DNA of 64,000 bases from Neobacillus pocheonensis (lineage in GTDB: Bacteria; Bacillota; Bacilli; Bacillales; Cytobacillaceae). Where the stretch lies: NCBI GenBank assembly GCA_023702235.1, contig JAMQCR010000002.1:124001-188000 (forward strand), read 5' to 3'. Numbering within the stretch: position 1 is the stretch's first letter; the number at the start of each line of letters is the position of its first letter. The notes under the pieces are model-generated. The model was given only the letters and a program-made list of their open reading frames with translations, did not search any database and had not been told where the DNA came from. A program made the translations under genes and the position numbers. Positions 37,342 to 47,424 of the stretch are shown in pieces.

Positions 37342-38588
37342 TTATACTATAGCAGGTTGTTTTTCTTCTGCTAACTCTAATAAATGCTCTTTCACATTTT
37401 CCGTATGAACAAACTTTTGAGCAACACCTGTTTCGATTGCAGCATGAGCAACGGCTGCTGCTACATGAGCCGCTACTCTACGGTCAAATGGATCTGGTAT
37501 CACATAATCAGGGTGAAGTTCTTCATCTGCGATTAATCCGGCAATTGCATAAACAGCTGCCAGTTTCATTTTTTCGTTGATTTCTTTCGCGCAAACGTCC
37601 AAAGCACCACGGAAAATTCCCGGGAATGCCAGTACGTTATTGACCTGATTTGGAAAATCAAACGGCCAGTCCCGACAACGAGTGCTCCCGCTTCCTTTGC
37701 CTCCTCCGGCATGATTTCCGGCACCGGATTGGCCATGGCAAAAATGATTGAATGAGGATTCATAGAAAGAACCATTTCTTTCGTGACGGCACCTGCAGCT
37801 GATACTCCAACAAACACATCCGCTCCCACGAGGGCATCTACCAATGTTCCCTGTTTTTGTTCATTATTGGTGATGTGAGCCATTTCCTCTTTGAATCGAT
37901 TCATTCCCAACGTACGTCCTTCATAGATGATTCCTTTTGTATCACATAAAATGACGTCTTTTACACCCATATTAAGCAGCAACTTGACAATCGCCACGCC
38001 AGCAGCTCCGGCACCGTTAGCTACAACGCGAATTTCTTCTATTTTTTTATCAACTAGTTTCAAAGCATTGAGTAACCCAGCTGCGGTGACAATCGCTGTA
38101 CCGTGCTGGTCATCATGGAAAATCGGAATATTACAAACATTTCGCAGACGATCTTCAATTTCAAAGCATTCCGGTGCTGCGATGTCTTCTAAGTTCACTC
38201 CGCCAAAGGTCGGTTCCAATAATTTAACAACCTCTACAATCTTGTCCGGATCTGTTGTATCTAAGCAAATCGGGAAGGCATCCACATCTGCAAACGATTT
38301 GAATAACAATGCTTTCCCTTCCATAACCGGCATGGCAGCTTTAGGACCTATATTTCCTAGACCGAGTACGGCTGTTCCATTTGAAACAACAGCAACAAGA
38401 TTCCCCTTCATGGTGTAATCATACACTTTACTTTCATCTTCATAAATGTCCATGCATGGATCCGCTACACCTGGAGAATATGCGAGACTTAAATCTTTCG
38501 CATTTCGTACTGGAACTTTTGAATGAACTCCTAGCTTTCCTCGATTTTCCTTGTGCATTTGTAATGCTTCTTCACGTAATGTTGACAT
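37342..38588 (-). pseudogene. NAD(P)-dependent malic enzyme, frameshifted
   Basis: The enzyme decarboxylates malate to pyruvate. The frame from the ATG at 38588 (AAGGAG upstream) shows LSLAYSPGVADPCMDIYEDE, MKGNLVAVVSNGTAVLGLGN, IFHDDQHGTAIVTAAGLLNA and the nucleotide-binding VVANGAGAAGVAIVKLL. At about 37665 one base is missing (GTGR then shift). The end continues in another frame with [20 protein letters not shown] and [20 protein letters not shown] to 37342. One base added restores about 410 residues. A C-terminal fragment of a second malic enzyme lies at 47.1 kb. Confidence 0.9.
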
Positions 38589-38676
38589 GCAATGTTCTCC
38601 TTATGTTTAATTTCATTTTTGTTACCGCCTAGTCAAAAAATACTCAGTTCTCCTGAGAAAAATCTTTAACAGCGGC

Positions 38677-38823
38677 TTAAGCAACATCATGATCATTAAA
38701 GTAAACAATTTCCGAAAGAATCTTACAACCTTGAATGTTCTCGAAAGCTTCTCGTGCTTCGTTTTCTGTGTGAAATTCAAACATTGTATTGTTTTCTTTT
38801 GAATATACGGTGATTACCCACAT
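38677..38823 (-). CDS. 48-residue protein, paralogue of a nearby pseudogene
   Basis: The sequence runs MWVITVYSKENNTMFEFHTE, then AREAFENIQGCKILSEIVYF and NDHDVA. It looks like a small beta-alpha-beta fold starting with ITVYSK. GGAGG lies 10 bases upstream. A damaged copy lies 470 bases away, on the other side of a Spo0E-like gene. Function is unknown. Confidence 0.6.
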   Translation of the reverse strand: MWVITVYSKENNTMFEFHTENEAREAFENIQGCKILSEIVYFNDHDVA

Positions 38824-38882
38824 TAAAATGCTTACCTCCAATTAATAGATAACTTTTCCCTTTTTCCTAGAACGTCCAAGGG

Positions 38883-39098
38883 TCAACCATGTTTGTAATC
38901 CTGAAAAGGAGATGTTCCTTTAGGCATGGAGCGAATTTCATATATATATTTTTGCAACATTGTAATTTTCCCATTTAATTTTTGACTGACTTTTACCACA
39001 TCCGGATCTGAGATCCCTTTATTCTTTGTCAATTCGTAAATGTTCCGGCGACATTCATCTATACTATTGCTTAAATCCAGCGCATTCTTCAAAATCAT
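38883..39098 (-). CDS. Spo0E-like aspartyl-phosphate phosphatase
   Basis: The protein is 71 residues, a two-helix hairpin. The first helix has CRRNIYELTKNKGISDPDVV and the second carries VSQKLNGKITMLQKYIYEIR. The family motif is SQELD; here it reads SQKLN, with Asn in place of the conserved Asp. Spo0E proteins dephosphorylate Spo0A~P and block sporulation. The substitution could weaken that activity. AAGGAGGTG lies 7 bases before the ATG at 39098. It sits between two copies of a 48-residue gene. Confidence 0.75.
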   Translation of the reverse strand: MILKNALDLSNSIDECRRNIYELTKNKGISDPDVVKVSQKLNGKITMLQKYIYEIRSMPKGTSPFQDYKHG

Positions 39099-39131
39099 TA
39101 ACCACACCTCCTTTTCTACAATTTAAAAATC

Positions 39132-39293
39132 TTAAGCATTAACTAAAGTGAAACAATGATCATTAAAGTAAACAATCTTAGAAATAATCTTGCAGCCCTG
39201 GATATTCTCGAAATATTCCTTTGCTTCTTCTTCTTCTATTTAAAATTCAAACATTGTAGTATTTTCCTTTGAATAGACAGTGATTACCTGCAT
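39132..39293 (-). pseudogene. Damaged copy of the 48-residue gene
   Basis: The frame MQVITVYSKENTTMFEF is interrupted by TAA and then continues as KEYFENIQGCKIISKIVYFN with DHCFTLVNA. It is closely similar to 38677-38823. An upstream GGAGG remains, so the nonsense change is probably recent. Confidence 0.65.
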
Positions 39294-39459
39294 AAAAAAT
39301 TCCTCCAATTAAAAGATAACTTTTTCTCTTCCCTCATAGATTGATAGATAAATTCCGAAAGCTATATCTTCTTTACTCACCATACTGAATCTAATCTTTT
39401 TTTATTGGTAATATTACTATGGCCAAGAGTCATAGAATTCTTTGTTAGCTATGTCGATT

Positions 39460-39966
39460 TCAGGGATGATTCGTGGTTAAAAATGTGGCTAATTCTTTAC
39501 TTTTTTGCTTACTTTCTTTACGCATTCTCGCTCGCTCTGGTGCGGTTTCATGTAACTTTCTCTCTTCTTCTGTTTCCGGAATGACATGTGGAACAGGCGT
39601 TGGACGTTTATGTTGATCAAGAGCAACAAATGTTAATAGTGCAGTTGCTCCAATTTTACGCTCACCGCTTTTTAAGTCTTCGGCAATAATTTTTACAAAA
39701 ATCTCCATTGAGGATGTACCTGTCCATGTCACATACGATTCAAAACAGACGGCATCTGTCGTTCGAACTGGATGTAAAAAGTCAACCGAATCAGTTGAAG
39801 CAGTTACACACTCTCTTCGGCTATGGCGCGCTGCAGAAATTGACGCGACTTGGTCCAAATCGCTCATTAATTTTCCGCCAAATAACGTATTGTGATTGTT
39901 TACATCGTTTGGAAATACACGGCTTGTTCGGATAACTCGTGATTCTCTGCAATATCTCGCTTCCAT
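39460..39966 (-). CDS. Acyl-CoA thioesterase (hotdog fold, YkhA type)
   Basis: The protein is 168 residues. The hotdog core includes RVFPNDVNNHNTLFGGKLMS, DLDQVASISAARHSRRECVT (catalytic Asp), DSVDFLHPVRTTDAVCFESY and TSSMEIFVKIIAEDLKSGER. A charged C-terminal extension follows. It hydrolyses acyl-CoA thioesters, likely medium- to long-chain. The ATG at 39966 with AGGAGG is chosen over an upstream in-frame codon. It stands alone and is intact. Confidence 0.85.
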   Translation of the reverse strand: MEARYCRESRVIRTSRVFPNDVNNHNTLFGGKLMSDLDQVASISAARHSRRECVTASTDSVDFLHPVRTTDAVCFESYVTWTGTSSMEIFVKIIAEDLKSGERKIGATALLTFVALDQHKRPTPVPHVIPETEEERKLHETAPERARMRKESKQKSKELATFLTTNHP

Positions 39967-40109
39967 ACACAACCTCCTAAAATACATAAATCTCTTGGCG
40001 TTATATTTACACCATTTTGGGGTTATCTCCGCTCCTACGTACTCGTCAATAGGAATCCAATATTTAACTTCTTTAAAGACTTACTTTTAGCTTACCAGTG
40101 AGAAGCTAA

Positions 40110-40508
40110 GGCACCTTCATACCGAGACACCGTTTCGAAGACATTCTGTTCCTAAAGTCGCCGCCTGACGACGTAAAATATGAAACTATTGGGCTGCATT
40201 GGTCAAGTTGGCAACCGTCCAATTGTATTCAGTTTTTAGTTGTAAAAAGCGTTCCAGACGGGCACTTGAATGCTCGGGGCTTGTCCTTCATAACCGTGAG
40301 TCAACAGTAATACAAGTCCAGATTTTTGTCCCCATTTCGCTCTTCCTGTTGAAACGGATTGATCAAAAAGCTCTTGTGCCGTGTTGGCAAAGTCTCCATA
40401 TTGCGCTTCCCACATGACGAGCGTTTCAGGAGCAAACACATTATAACCATATTCAAATCCCTCAACGTCTGTTTCCGACAGTGGACTATCTTGAACATGA
40501 CGATTCAT
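40110..40508 (-). pseudogene. odhA: 2-oxoglutarate dehydrogenase E1 fragment
   Basis: The minus strand contains [40 protein letters not shown] and [20 protein letters not shown]. After a frameshift comes [20 protein letters not shown], then VANLTNAAQ, a TAG, and FHILRRQAATLGTECLRN. These are consecutive parts of the transketolase-like C-terminal region of OdhA/SucA. Only about 130 of roughly 950 codons are present, with indel and nonsense changes. It is a duplicated or leftover fragment. Confidence 0.85.
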
Positions 40509-40633
40509 TTGTTCTGCTCCATCTTGACTGAGATATCAGTATATTCCAGCACTATAGGCAATTTTTATAACTTCCTACAATTTTTAAACCCTTCTTGCTA
40601 AAAATATTAATTTAGGTGTCTGAGCTAACATAC

Positions 40634-41932
40634 TTACACCCAACCACGAAAACGGGAGGCTTCTGCCATCCTTCTTATTCCAACCATATATGCAGCCAAG
40701 CGCATATCTATTTGGTATTTTTGTGCTGTTAAGAATACCCTCTCAAAAGATTCGACTATTTTATAGCGTAATTTTTGAGATACTTCTTCTTCTGTCCAAT
40801 AATAACCTTGGTTGTTTTGCACCCATTCAAAATATGAAACAGTTACACCACCAGAGCTAGCAAGGACATCTGGGACAAGTAACACATTACGTTCGGTTAA
40901 TATGGTTGTCGCTTCAAGCGTTGTAGGTCCATTCGCAGCTTCTACAACAATTTCAGCTTGAATACGATCCGCATTTTCACGTGTAATTTGATTGGAAATC
41001 GCAGCTGGAACAAGAATTTCACATTCTTTTTCGAGTAACTCTTGATTCGTAATGACATTTGTGAATAAACTTGTTACTGTGCCAAAACTATCACGCCGAT
41101 CAAGCAAATAATCAATATCAAGCCCTTCTGGATCATAAAGCGCACCATATGCATCAGAAATGCCAACCACCTTTGCTCCTGCATCCTGCATAAATTTTGC
41201 AAGATAACTTCCTGCATTCCCAAATCCTTGGATAATAACACGTGCCTCTTTTAATTGAATCCCTTTTCGCTTTGCTGCCTCTTCAATACAAATGGTGACT
41301 CCTCTGGCTGTTGCTGTTTCTCGTCCTTGTGAACCACCTAGTACAATTGGCTTTCCAGTAATAAATCCCGGCGAATCAAATTCTTGAATATGGCTATACT
41401 CATCCATCATCCATGCCATAATTTGTGGATTTGTAAATACATCTGGTGCGGGAATATCTTTTGTTGGTCCAACGATTTGACTAATGGCACGCACATAACC
41501 TCGACTCAAACGTTCTAATTCATGGAAGGACATGTTGCGAGGGTCACATATAATTCCGCCTTTCCCACCACCGTACGGAAGATCGAAAATACCACATTTT
41601 AAACTCATCCACATTGATAATGCTTTTACTTCCTCCTCATTTACTTCTGGATGGAAACGTACTCCCCCTTTCGTAGGGCCAACTGCGTCGTTATGTTGAG
41701 AACGATAACCAGTGAAAATTTTTATTGAATTGTCATCCATTCGCACTGGGATACGTACCTTGATGATTCTAAGCGGCTCTTTTAATAATTCATACATTTC
41801 ATCGTTATATCCTAAATTTCTAATCGCCTCTTTTATGATGGACTGAGTTGAACTTAATAAATTTAATGTTTCACTTTGCTTATTGTCTTGCTTTTGAACT
41901 TGATTACTATTAACAGGGACTGTCGCTTTCAT
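40634..41932 (-). CDS. gudB: Catabolic NAD-dependent glutamate dehydrogenase
   Basis: The 432-residue enzyme deaminates glutamate to 2-oxoglutarate and ammonia. Seen are VGPTKGGVRFHPEVNEEEVK, SLKCGIFDLPYGGGKGGIIC (catalytic Lys region), the coenzyme domain RVIIQGFGNAGSYLAKFMQD and VEAANGPTTLEATTIL. Length matches RocG/GudB of bacilli; GudB and RocG cannot be separated confidently by eye. AAGAGGTG precedes the ATG. A cre-like TGAAAGCGCTTAAT is centred about 35 bases upstream. The coding sequence is intact. Confidence 0.9.
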   Translation of the reverse strand: MKATVPVNSNQVQKQDNKQSETLNLLSSTQSIIKEAIRNLGYNDEMYELLKEPLRIIKVRIPVRMDDNSIKIFTGYRSQHNDAVGPTKGGVRFHPEVNEEEVKALSMWMSLKCGIFDLPYGGGKGGIICDPRNMSFHELERLSRGYVRAISQIVGPTKDIPAPDVFTNPQIMAWMMDEYSHIQEFDSPGFITGKPIVLGGSQGRETATARGVTICIEEAAKRKGIQLKEARVIIQGFGNAGSYLAKFMQDAGAKVVGISDAYGALYDPEGLDIDYLLDRRDSFGTVTSLFTNVITNQELLEKECEILVPAAISNQITRENADRIQAEIVVEAANGPTTLEATTILTERNVLLVPDVLASSGGVTVSYFEWVQNNQGYYWTEEEVSQKLRYKIVESFERVFLTAQKYQIDMRLAAYMVGIRRMAEASRFRGWV

Positions 41933-41961
41933 TATTTACACCTCTTATGTTTTAAAATGAT

Positions 41962-41975
41962 ATTAAGCGCTTTCA
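41962..41975. promoter_or_regulatory. cre-like site upstream of glutamate dehydrogenase
   Basis: TGAAAGCGCTTAAT (minus strand) begins 30 bases before the ATG. It is a good but asymmetric CcpA-site match. Confidence 0.5.
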
Positions 41976-42178
41976 CATTTGTTTTAAAAAAACTTAGCTT
42001 TAACTTTATTATAGAAACTACATAATAATACAAAAAAATACAAAAAAAGTTTAAATATTCAAAAATAATTATTTTACAGGCTCTATTGCAAAAACGTTTA
42101 TTAGAAACAAAGAGTCATTCATTCCTTTCGATTTTGAAGATTAAGAAGCTAATCCAAACTGTTTATGGATGAGGCACG

Positions 42179-42420
42179 ATTAATACAAACGTTATTAAAG
42201 AGAATTTTGATGATGTATAAAGGCTGGCACATTCAATACGAGAAGGAAGAGTTTCTGGATCATTAATCATGAGGAAATTAGGTTCATATGCAAGACTTCG
42301 ATAGATTGGTAGAATTGAAAAAACAATCTTTATTCTTGACTATATTACGAATGAAACTTTAAGAAGAATACATCGTGGACTAAATAAAGGAGAATCAATA
42401 AATGGGTTGGCTAGAGCTTC
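42179..42420 (+). pseudogene. Tn3-family transposase (TnpA) fragment
   Basis: The frame gives INTNVIKENFDDV, a TAA, then RLAHSIREGRVSGSLIMRKL and GSYARLR, another stop, and [18 protein letters not shown] with [17 protein letters not shown]. These are successive segments of the Tn3 TnpA C-terminal DDE region. GGCTCTATTGCAAAA just upstream (42072) resembles an IS6-type end but is unsupported by other evidence. Confidence 0.75.
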
Positions 42421-43089
42421 ACCTTAGCATTATTGGCATGCAACGCTTTAAACTCAGGGTTATTCACGACAAGGCTCATCGTCGCACGGTATATGAAACG
42501 CCGTAGTCTGGATTTTCCACGTTTAGAAATGACGATTTGCCCTTTCCATTTACCAGAGCTCGCCTCCGAAAGATGTAACCCTGCATGACGAAGTAGAGAA
42601 TTACCGTGGGCGAATCCACTTAAATCTCCTGCTTCCCCTAGAATGCCAGCTAAGAGATTTCGCTAATCCCTTTAATTGCAAGCAGTTTCATTGCGAAAGA
42701 AATCTGTGAAGCACGTTTGTGACTTCATGTTCCACTCTTTCGAGTTGCGTTGTAGCGAGGTCATATTCCTCTAATAGTTGTTCTAAATGTAGCTTGTAAG
42801 CATCGTGAGCTTGGTGGGATCCGATAACTCTTTAGCTAAATCGATAAGTAGATAAGCTTTTTTACCCTGGCTGACGCTTCATCTCCGATTTTCATTTGGT
42901 TACAATATCTTGAGGTTGCTTTGAACGTAACTCGAATGGTGAAGGAAACAAACGTAGAGTTGCGATTGCCCCTTTACCTTTCAAATCTTTAAACACTTGT
43001 CGTAACCCAGGAAAGACAACATCTACCCAACGATTTAATTGATTAATAGAACTAACGAGACGTTTAACGATTACGTCACGGTTGGACAT
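42412..43089 (-). pseudogene. IS110-family transposase remnant
   Basis: The minus strand starts with an IS110 middle region (VSSINQLNRWVDVVFPGLRQ). After several stops it reaches the Transposase_20 domain: GFAHGNSLLRHAGLHLSEAS, SGKWKGQIVISKRGKSRLRR and FIYRATMSLVVNNPEFKALH. The DEDD N-terminal domain is missing. It is unrelated in detail to the IS110 at 8.4 kb, which lacks exactly this C-terminal part. Confidence 0.75.
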
Positions 43090-43309
43090 AAGAACTCGAA
43101 GTTTTTCGAAAGATTCTGGTTTTGAACGAACATTGGAATTTTAGATTCATAGTATTAGTATGTTTAAGTTTGTTAGAATTTTTGCACCAGAACCTTAAAT
43201 CAGAGTATCCTTTTTAAAATTTTGAAAATTTATAATTTTTTTGTAGTTTTTTGTTTGTTTATGTAGTTCTTAATATAAATTAAAGATACTATTTTGGTTA
43301 AAATAAATT

Positions 43310-43323
43310 TGAAAGCGCTTTAA
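43310..43323. promoter_or_regulatory. cre-like site upstream of glutaminase
   Basis: TGAAAGCGCTTTAA lies about 185 bases before the start. It shares TGAAAGCGCTT with the site at glutamate dehydrogenase. Confidence 0.5.
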
Positions 43324-43508
43324 ATTTTGGGTTTTTTTGGATTTTGGGGTGGACTCTTTCCCTTAATATATTGGGATTTTTGATTTATAGTCAACTAGGG
43401 AAAAATAGGTAAAAGGTCATATTGTCTTTTTCTTTTAGGAATTTGAAAAGGTGGAAATTCTTTAAAGGTGATTACCCTGATATTACATAAAATTAGAAAA
43501 GAGTTGAA

Positions 43509-44537
43509 TTGAGTATGAAGATTGAATCAATTAATGAACGGGATATAGTTCAAGGGATGATAAACGAGGATAAAACTCAGATTGAGAGGCAAAGGAAAGC
43601 CTACCTAGATGAATGGGTAACACATTATCGATCCTATGCTACTAAAGGACAAACTGCCAACTATATTCCTGCTTTAGGAAAAGCAGATTTATCGCAGTTA
43701 GGTATCTGTATAATAGAACCCAATGGAACAATGATAAAATCAGGGGATTGGGAAGTCTCTTTTACTTTACAAAGTATATCAAAAGTAATCAGCTTTATAG
43801 CTGCATGCTTAAGTTGTGGTATTTCTTATGTGTTGGAGCGGGTTGATGTGGAACCAACTGGGGATGCCTTCAACTCAATTATTCGTTTAGAAATGCATAA
43901 GCCGGGGAAACCGTTTAATCCTATGATCAATGCTGGAGCGATTACCATCGCTTCACTCCTCCCTGGGGAATCGCCACAAAAAAAATTAGAGTTTCTTTAC
44001 ACATTAATCGAAAAAATGATAGGGAGACGTCCGACCATCAATGAGGAAGTGTTTCGATCTGAATGGCAAACATCTTATCGAAATAGAGCTTTAGCTTACT
44101 ATTTAAAAGAGACGGGTTTTTTAGAATCGGAGGTGGAGGAAGCTTTAGAGGTTTACCTAAAACAATGTTCTATAGAAGTGAACACAGAAGACATCGCCTT
44201 GATTGGTTTGATTCTTTCTCTGGATGGATATCATCCTATCCGCAAGGAACAAATTGTGCCTAAAAAAGTGGCTAGACTAGCCAAAGCCTTAATGCTTACT
44301 TGTGGGATGTACAATTCTTCGGGTAACTTTGCGGCTTTTGTCGGAGTACCAGCCAAAAGTGGAGTATCTGGAGGCATTATGGCACTAGTTCCTTCAAGCT
44401 TCGGACGTGAATTAGCTTTTCAGGGCGGGTGTGGTATCGGTATATATGGGCCAGCTATTGATGAATTTGGCAATAGCCTAACAGGCGTTATGTTATTGAA
44501 ACATTTAGCACAAGAATGGGATCTAAGTATTTTTTGA
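43509..44537 (+). CDS. glsA: Glutaminase A
   Basis: The 342-residue serine-dependent beta-lactamase-like enzyme hydrolyses glutamine to glutamate and ammonia. TANYIPALGKADLSQLGICI, WEVSFTLQSISKVISFIAAC (catalytic S-x-x-K), EPTGDAFNSIIRLE, KPFNPMINAGAITIASLLPG and VGVPAKSGVSGGIMALVPSS are family motifs, closest in pattern to B. subtilis YbgJ. The start is TTG (43509, spacing 5 from AGAG) or the ATG two codons later. In B. subtilis the gene pairs with a permease, and here a permease gene follows on the same strand. Confidence 0.9.
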   Translation: MSMKIESINERDIVQGMINEDKTQIERQRKAYLDEWVTHYRSYATKGQTANYIPALGKADLSQLGICIIEPNGTMIKSGDWEVSFTLQSISKVISFIAACLSCGISYVLERVDVEPTGDAFNSIIRLEMHKPGKPFNPMINAGAITIASLLPGESPQKKLEFLYTLIEKMIGRRPTINEEVFRSEWQTSYRNRALAYYLKETGFLESEVEEALEVYLKQCSIEVNTEDIALIGLILSLDGYHPIRKEQIVPKKVARLAKALMLTCGMYNSSGNFAAFVGVPAKSGVSGGIMALVPSSFGRELAFQGGCGIGIYGPAIDEFGNSLTGVMLLKHLAQEWDLSIF

Positions 44538-44626
44538 AAGACATAGTAGCAGAAAATATTGTTCTGTTTGATAATGCTTCCTTTCAAACACATTTTCTTT
44601 AGAAATACTAGATATATTCCTTTTTT

Positions 44627-44800
44627 ATTGCATTATTATACATGCATTTATTTCACCCAAGCGTTTGTAAAGATAGGGACGCGCTTGAAAGGTCTGATAT
44701 TCGCAGTTTCGTAAGTATGGCATAGGAACCTCAACAGAAGGATTCACCCAAAACGTTCGTTCGTATCTTTTCAAGTAATGTCTTCCAATTGATGATAGGA
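44627..44800 (-). pseudogene. Unrecognised coding remnant
   Basis: An open minus-strand stretch without a start reads SSIGRHYLKRYERTFWVNPS, then VEVPMPYLRNCEYQTFQARP and YLYKRLGEINACI. The composition looks coding. No family is recognised. Confidence 0.3.
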
Positions 44801-45101
44801 GGTGATGTGTTAGCGACCATTTTCTTTTCTCAGTCCTATTTGAATTAGGTATTGAAGCTACCAGGAGAAAGGAAAGCCCATATTAAAGTTTCTTCCAAGG
44901 TACAGCTGGAGCAATGTTCTCTGTCACAAACATAAATGAAATTTGCACCTTTTGGTATTTGCTTTAATTGACATTACTTTATCAAAATTAGGTGTAAATT
45001 CATTAATCTTATTAAATAAAAAGATTGTTATAAGCGTTTGAACTTTGGAGGGCAAGATGGTCTTCCTATAGTTACTACAACTCATGAGAGGGGTTAAACA
45101 A

Positions 45102-46735
45102 ATGAATAATTTGCATCGAAGGATGGGGACTTTTTCGTTGACTATGGTTGGGCTCGGATCTATTATTGGATCCGGCTGGTTATTCGGGGCTTGGAGAGCA
45201 GCACAAATAGCCGGACCGGCAGCTATTTTCTCTTGGATTATTGGCATGATTGTCATCTCATTTATTGCACTTTCCTACAGTGAGTTAGGCGCCATGTTTC
45301 CCGAAGCTGGGGGAATGGTAAAATATACGCAATACTCACACGGTTCATTTGCAGGTTTTCTTGCAGCCTGGTCAAATTGGATTGCAATCGTTTCAGTCAT
45401 TCCAGTTGAGGCAGTTGCATCCGTTCAATATATGAGTTCATGGCCATGGAAATGGGCGCAGTGGACACACAGTTTAGTAGTAAACGGAAGTCTTACTGGG
45501 GAAGGTTTAGCCATTGCCTCTGGATTACTGATCGTCTACTTTTTATTAAATTACTGGACAGTTAGTTTGTTTTCAAAAGCTAACTCTTTTATTACTGTCT
45601 TTAAAATTATTATTCCCGGGCTTACGATTGGCTCACTATTATTTGTTGGTTTTCATGTATCTAATTTTACGTCCACTGGAAGCATAGTCCCTAATGGTTG
45701 GGCCAGTGTTCTTACGGCTGTAGCGACCTCTGGTATTATCTTTGCTTTTAACGGTTTTCAAAGCCCGATTAATATGGCGGGTGAAGCAAAAAATCCTGGA
45801 CGTTCGATTCCCATTGCAGTAATTGGTTCCATTTTAATTGCTACGGTTATTTATGTATTGTTACAAATTGCTTTTATTGGAGCCGTTAATCCGTCCATGA
45901 TTGTAAACGGATGGCATCATTTAAATTTCAGTTCACCATTTGCCGACTTAGCCATCGCTTTAGGCATAAACTGGTTAGTTATCATTCTTTACTCTGATGC
46001 TTTTATTTCTCCTTCTGGGACAGGTATTACCTACACGGCAACCACTTCACGAATGATTTATGGGATGGAAAAAAACAAATATTTACCAAGTGTGTTCGGA
46101 AAACTACACCCCCTATATGGTATCCCGCGTCAAGCCATGTTTTTAAATCTAGGTGTATCGTTCTTATTTCTATTCATGTTTAGAGGCTGGGGAGTTTTAG
46201 CAGAGGTTATTTCAGTTGCAACTTTAATCTCTTATATAACAGGTCCAGTTACTGTTATGACATTAAGACGCACAGGTCAGAACTTGTACAGACCGTTACG
46301 TTTAAAAGGATTAAGTATTATTGCACCACTTGGCTTTGTTTTTGCTTCTTTAGTTCTATATTGGGCAAGATGCCACTGACAGGACAAGTTTTATTTATCA
46401 TAATGATTGGTCTTCCTGTTTATTTCTATTATCAAGCAAAAATAAAATGGAAGGGATTCCGTCAAAACTTTTCAGCAGGGCTTTGGATGGTTGTTTACTT
46501 ATTATGTATGATGACTATTTCATACTTAGGAAGTGAAAAGTTTGGTGGAATAAACGTAATTCCATTTGGTTGGGATATGGTCTTAATTACATGTTTATCT
46601 CTTGTATTTTATAGTTGGGCAATAAAGAGTGGATTCCAAACAGAATATTTGGAACAAGGACAGAAAGTAAACGACGACTTGAGATCAATAGATGACAAAA
46701 TGGCATCTCAATGGGATAAAAAGAACGCTGTATAA
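45102..46735 (+). pseudogene. Amino-acid permease (APC family, aspartate:proton symporter-like), frameshifted
   Basis: The ATG at 45102 (GAGAGGGG upstream) starts MNNLHRRMGTFSLTMVGLGS with GSGWLFGAWRAAQIAGP, the APC entry motif, then about ten helices and GITYTATTSRMIYGMEKNKY. A missing base at about 46365 (LVLYW then shift) creates a stop. The final helices (MPLTGQVLFIIMIGLPVYFY and beyond) and the cytoplasmic tail follow in the next frame to 46735. It would import aspartate, glutamate or a similar amino acid, fitting the glutaminase and glutamate dehydrogenase nearby. Confidence 0.85.
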
Positions 46736-46820
46736 AAAACGATTCCAGTATAAAATTCATCAAATTTTTTGACTGCCGTTGGGTCTATTTTTCTTAAAAA
46801 AACATCCCTCAAGTTAGCTC

Positions 46821-46873
46821 CAAACAAAAACGCTAATTCGACCATATTGGGTCAAATTCAGCGTTTTTGTTTG
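46821..46873 (+). terminator. Very strong palindromic terminator
   Basis: CAAACAAAAACGCT pairs with AGCGTTTTTGTTTG, and AATT/AATT and GACC/GGTC continue the stem inwards. It lies 86 bases after the permease and is symmetric, so bidirectional. Confidence 0.8.
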
Positions 46874-47108
46874 TTGGGAAATACTCGAAAAATAGCTAGT
46901 ATGTACGATCACATTCTCCGGTTTCCTCTTATTTTCTTGAACTCCTATGCCATTTTCATGTTGACATTTGATAATGGCGTACGCCAATCAAACGGAAAAT
47001 TTGAACAAGGGATTACCAAAAACTTATATGGTCTGAAATAGCAGGACCTTGTTTTTGATAATGTGTTTTGAAATTAAAATTTGATAAGTTTTAAGTACTT
47101 TGGTACGT

Positions 47109-47400
47109 CTATAATGAATACTCCCGTAAACGAACGTTTTCAGACCTTTCTGTTTCAGTAAGACTTCCAGACTTAGCTTTAGCAACTGCCTCGGCGACCA
47201 TGTGATGAACTTTTGGATCCAATGGGTGTGGCACTATGTCACCTGGCTTCGTACAAGATGCGATTGCTTTGCCGCAGCCAAAAGCATTTGGTGAGTAATT
47301 TGGCTGGATTTTGCATTCAATGCTCCTCGGAAGATGCCAGGAAAACCAAGAACATTGTTTACAGAGCGACCCCCAATGCATTAAAGCTTTATCTCAATGG
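47109..47400 (-). pseudogene. C-terminal fragment of a second malic enzyme
   Basis: After degenerate frames resembling FPGIFRGAL, the minus strand reads [20 protein letters not shown] and HHMVAEAVAKAKSGSLTETE. This is the end of a malic enzyme, different from the copy at 37.3 kb (which reads [20 protein letters not shown]). Frameshifts and the missing N-terminal part make it dead. Confidence 0.7.
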
Positions 47401-47424
47401 GGTTGAAGCACCGTCTTCCTTACT

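Noticed and set aside
42072..42086. GGCTCTATTGCAAAA as an IS6-family terminal repeat
   Set aside because: No matching second end and no IS6 transposase nearby.
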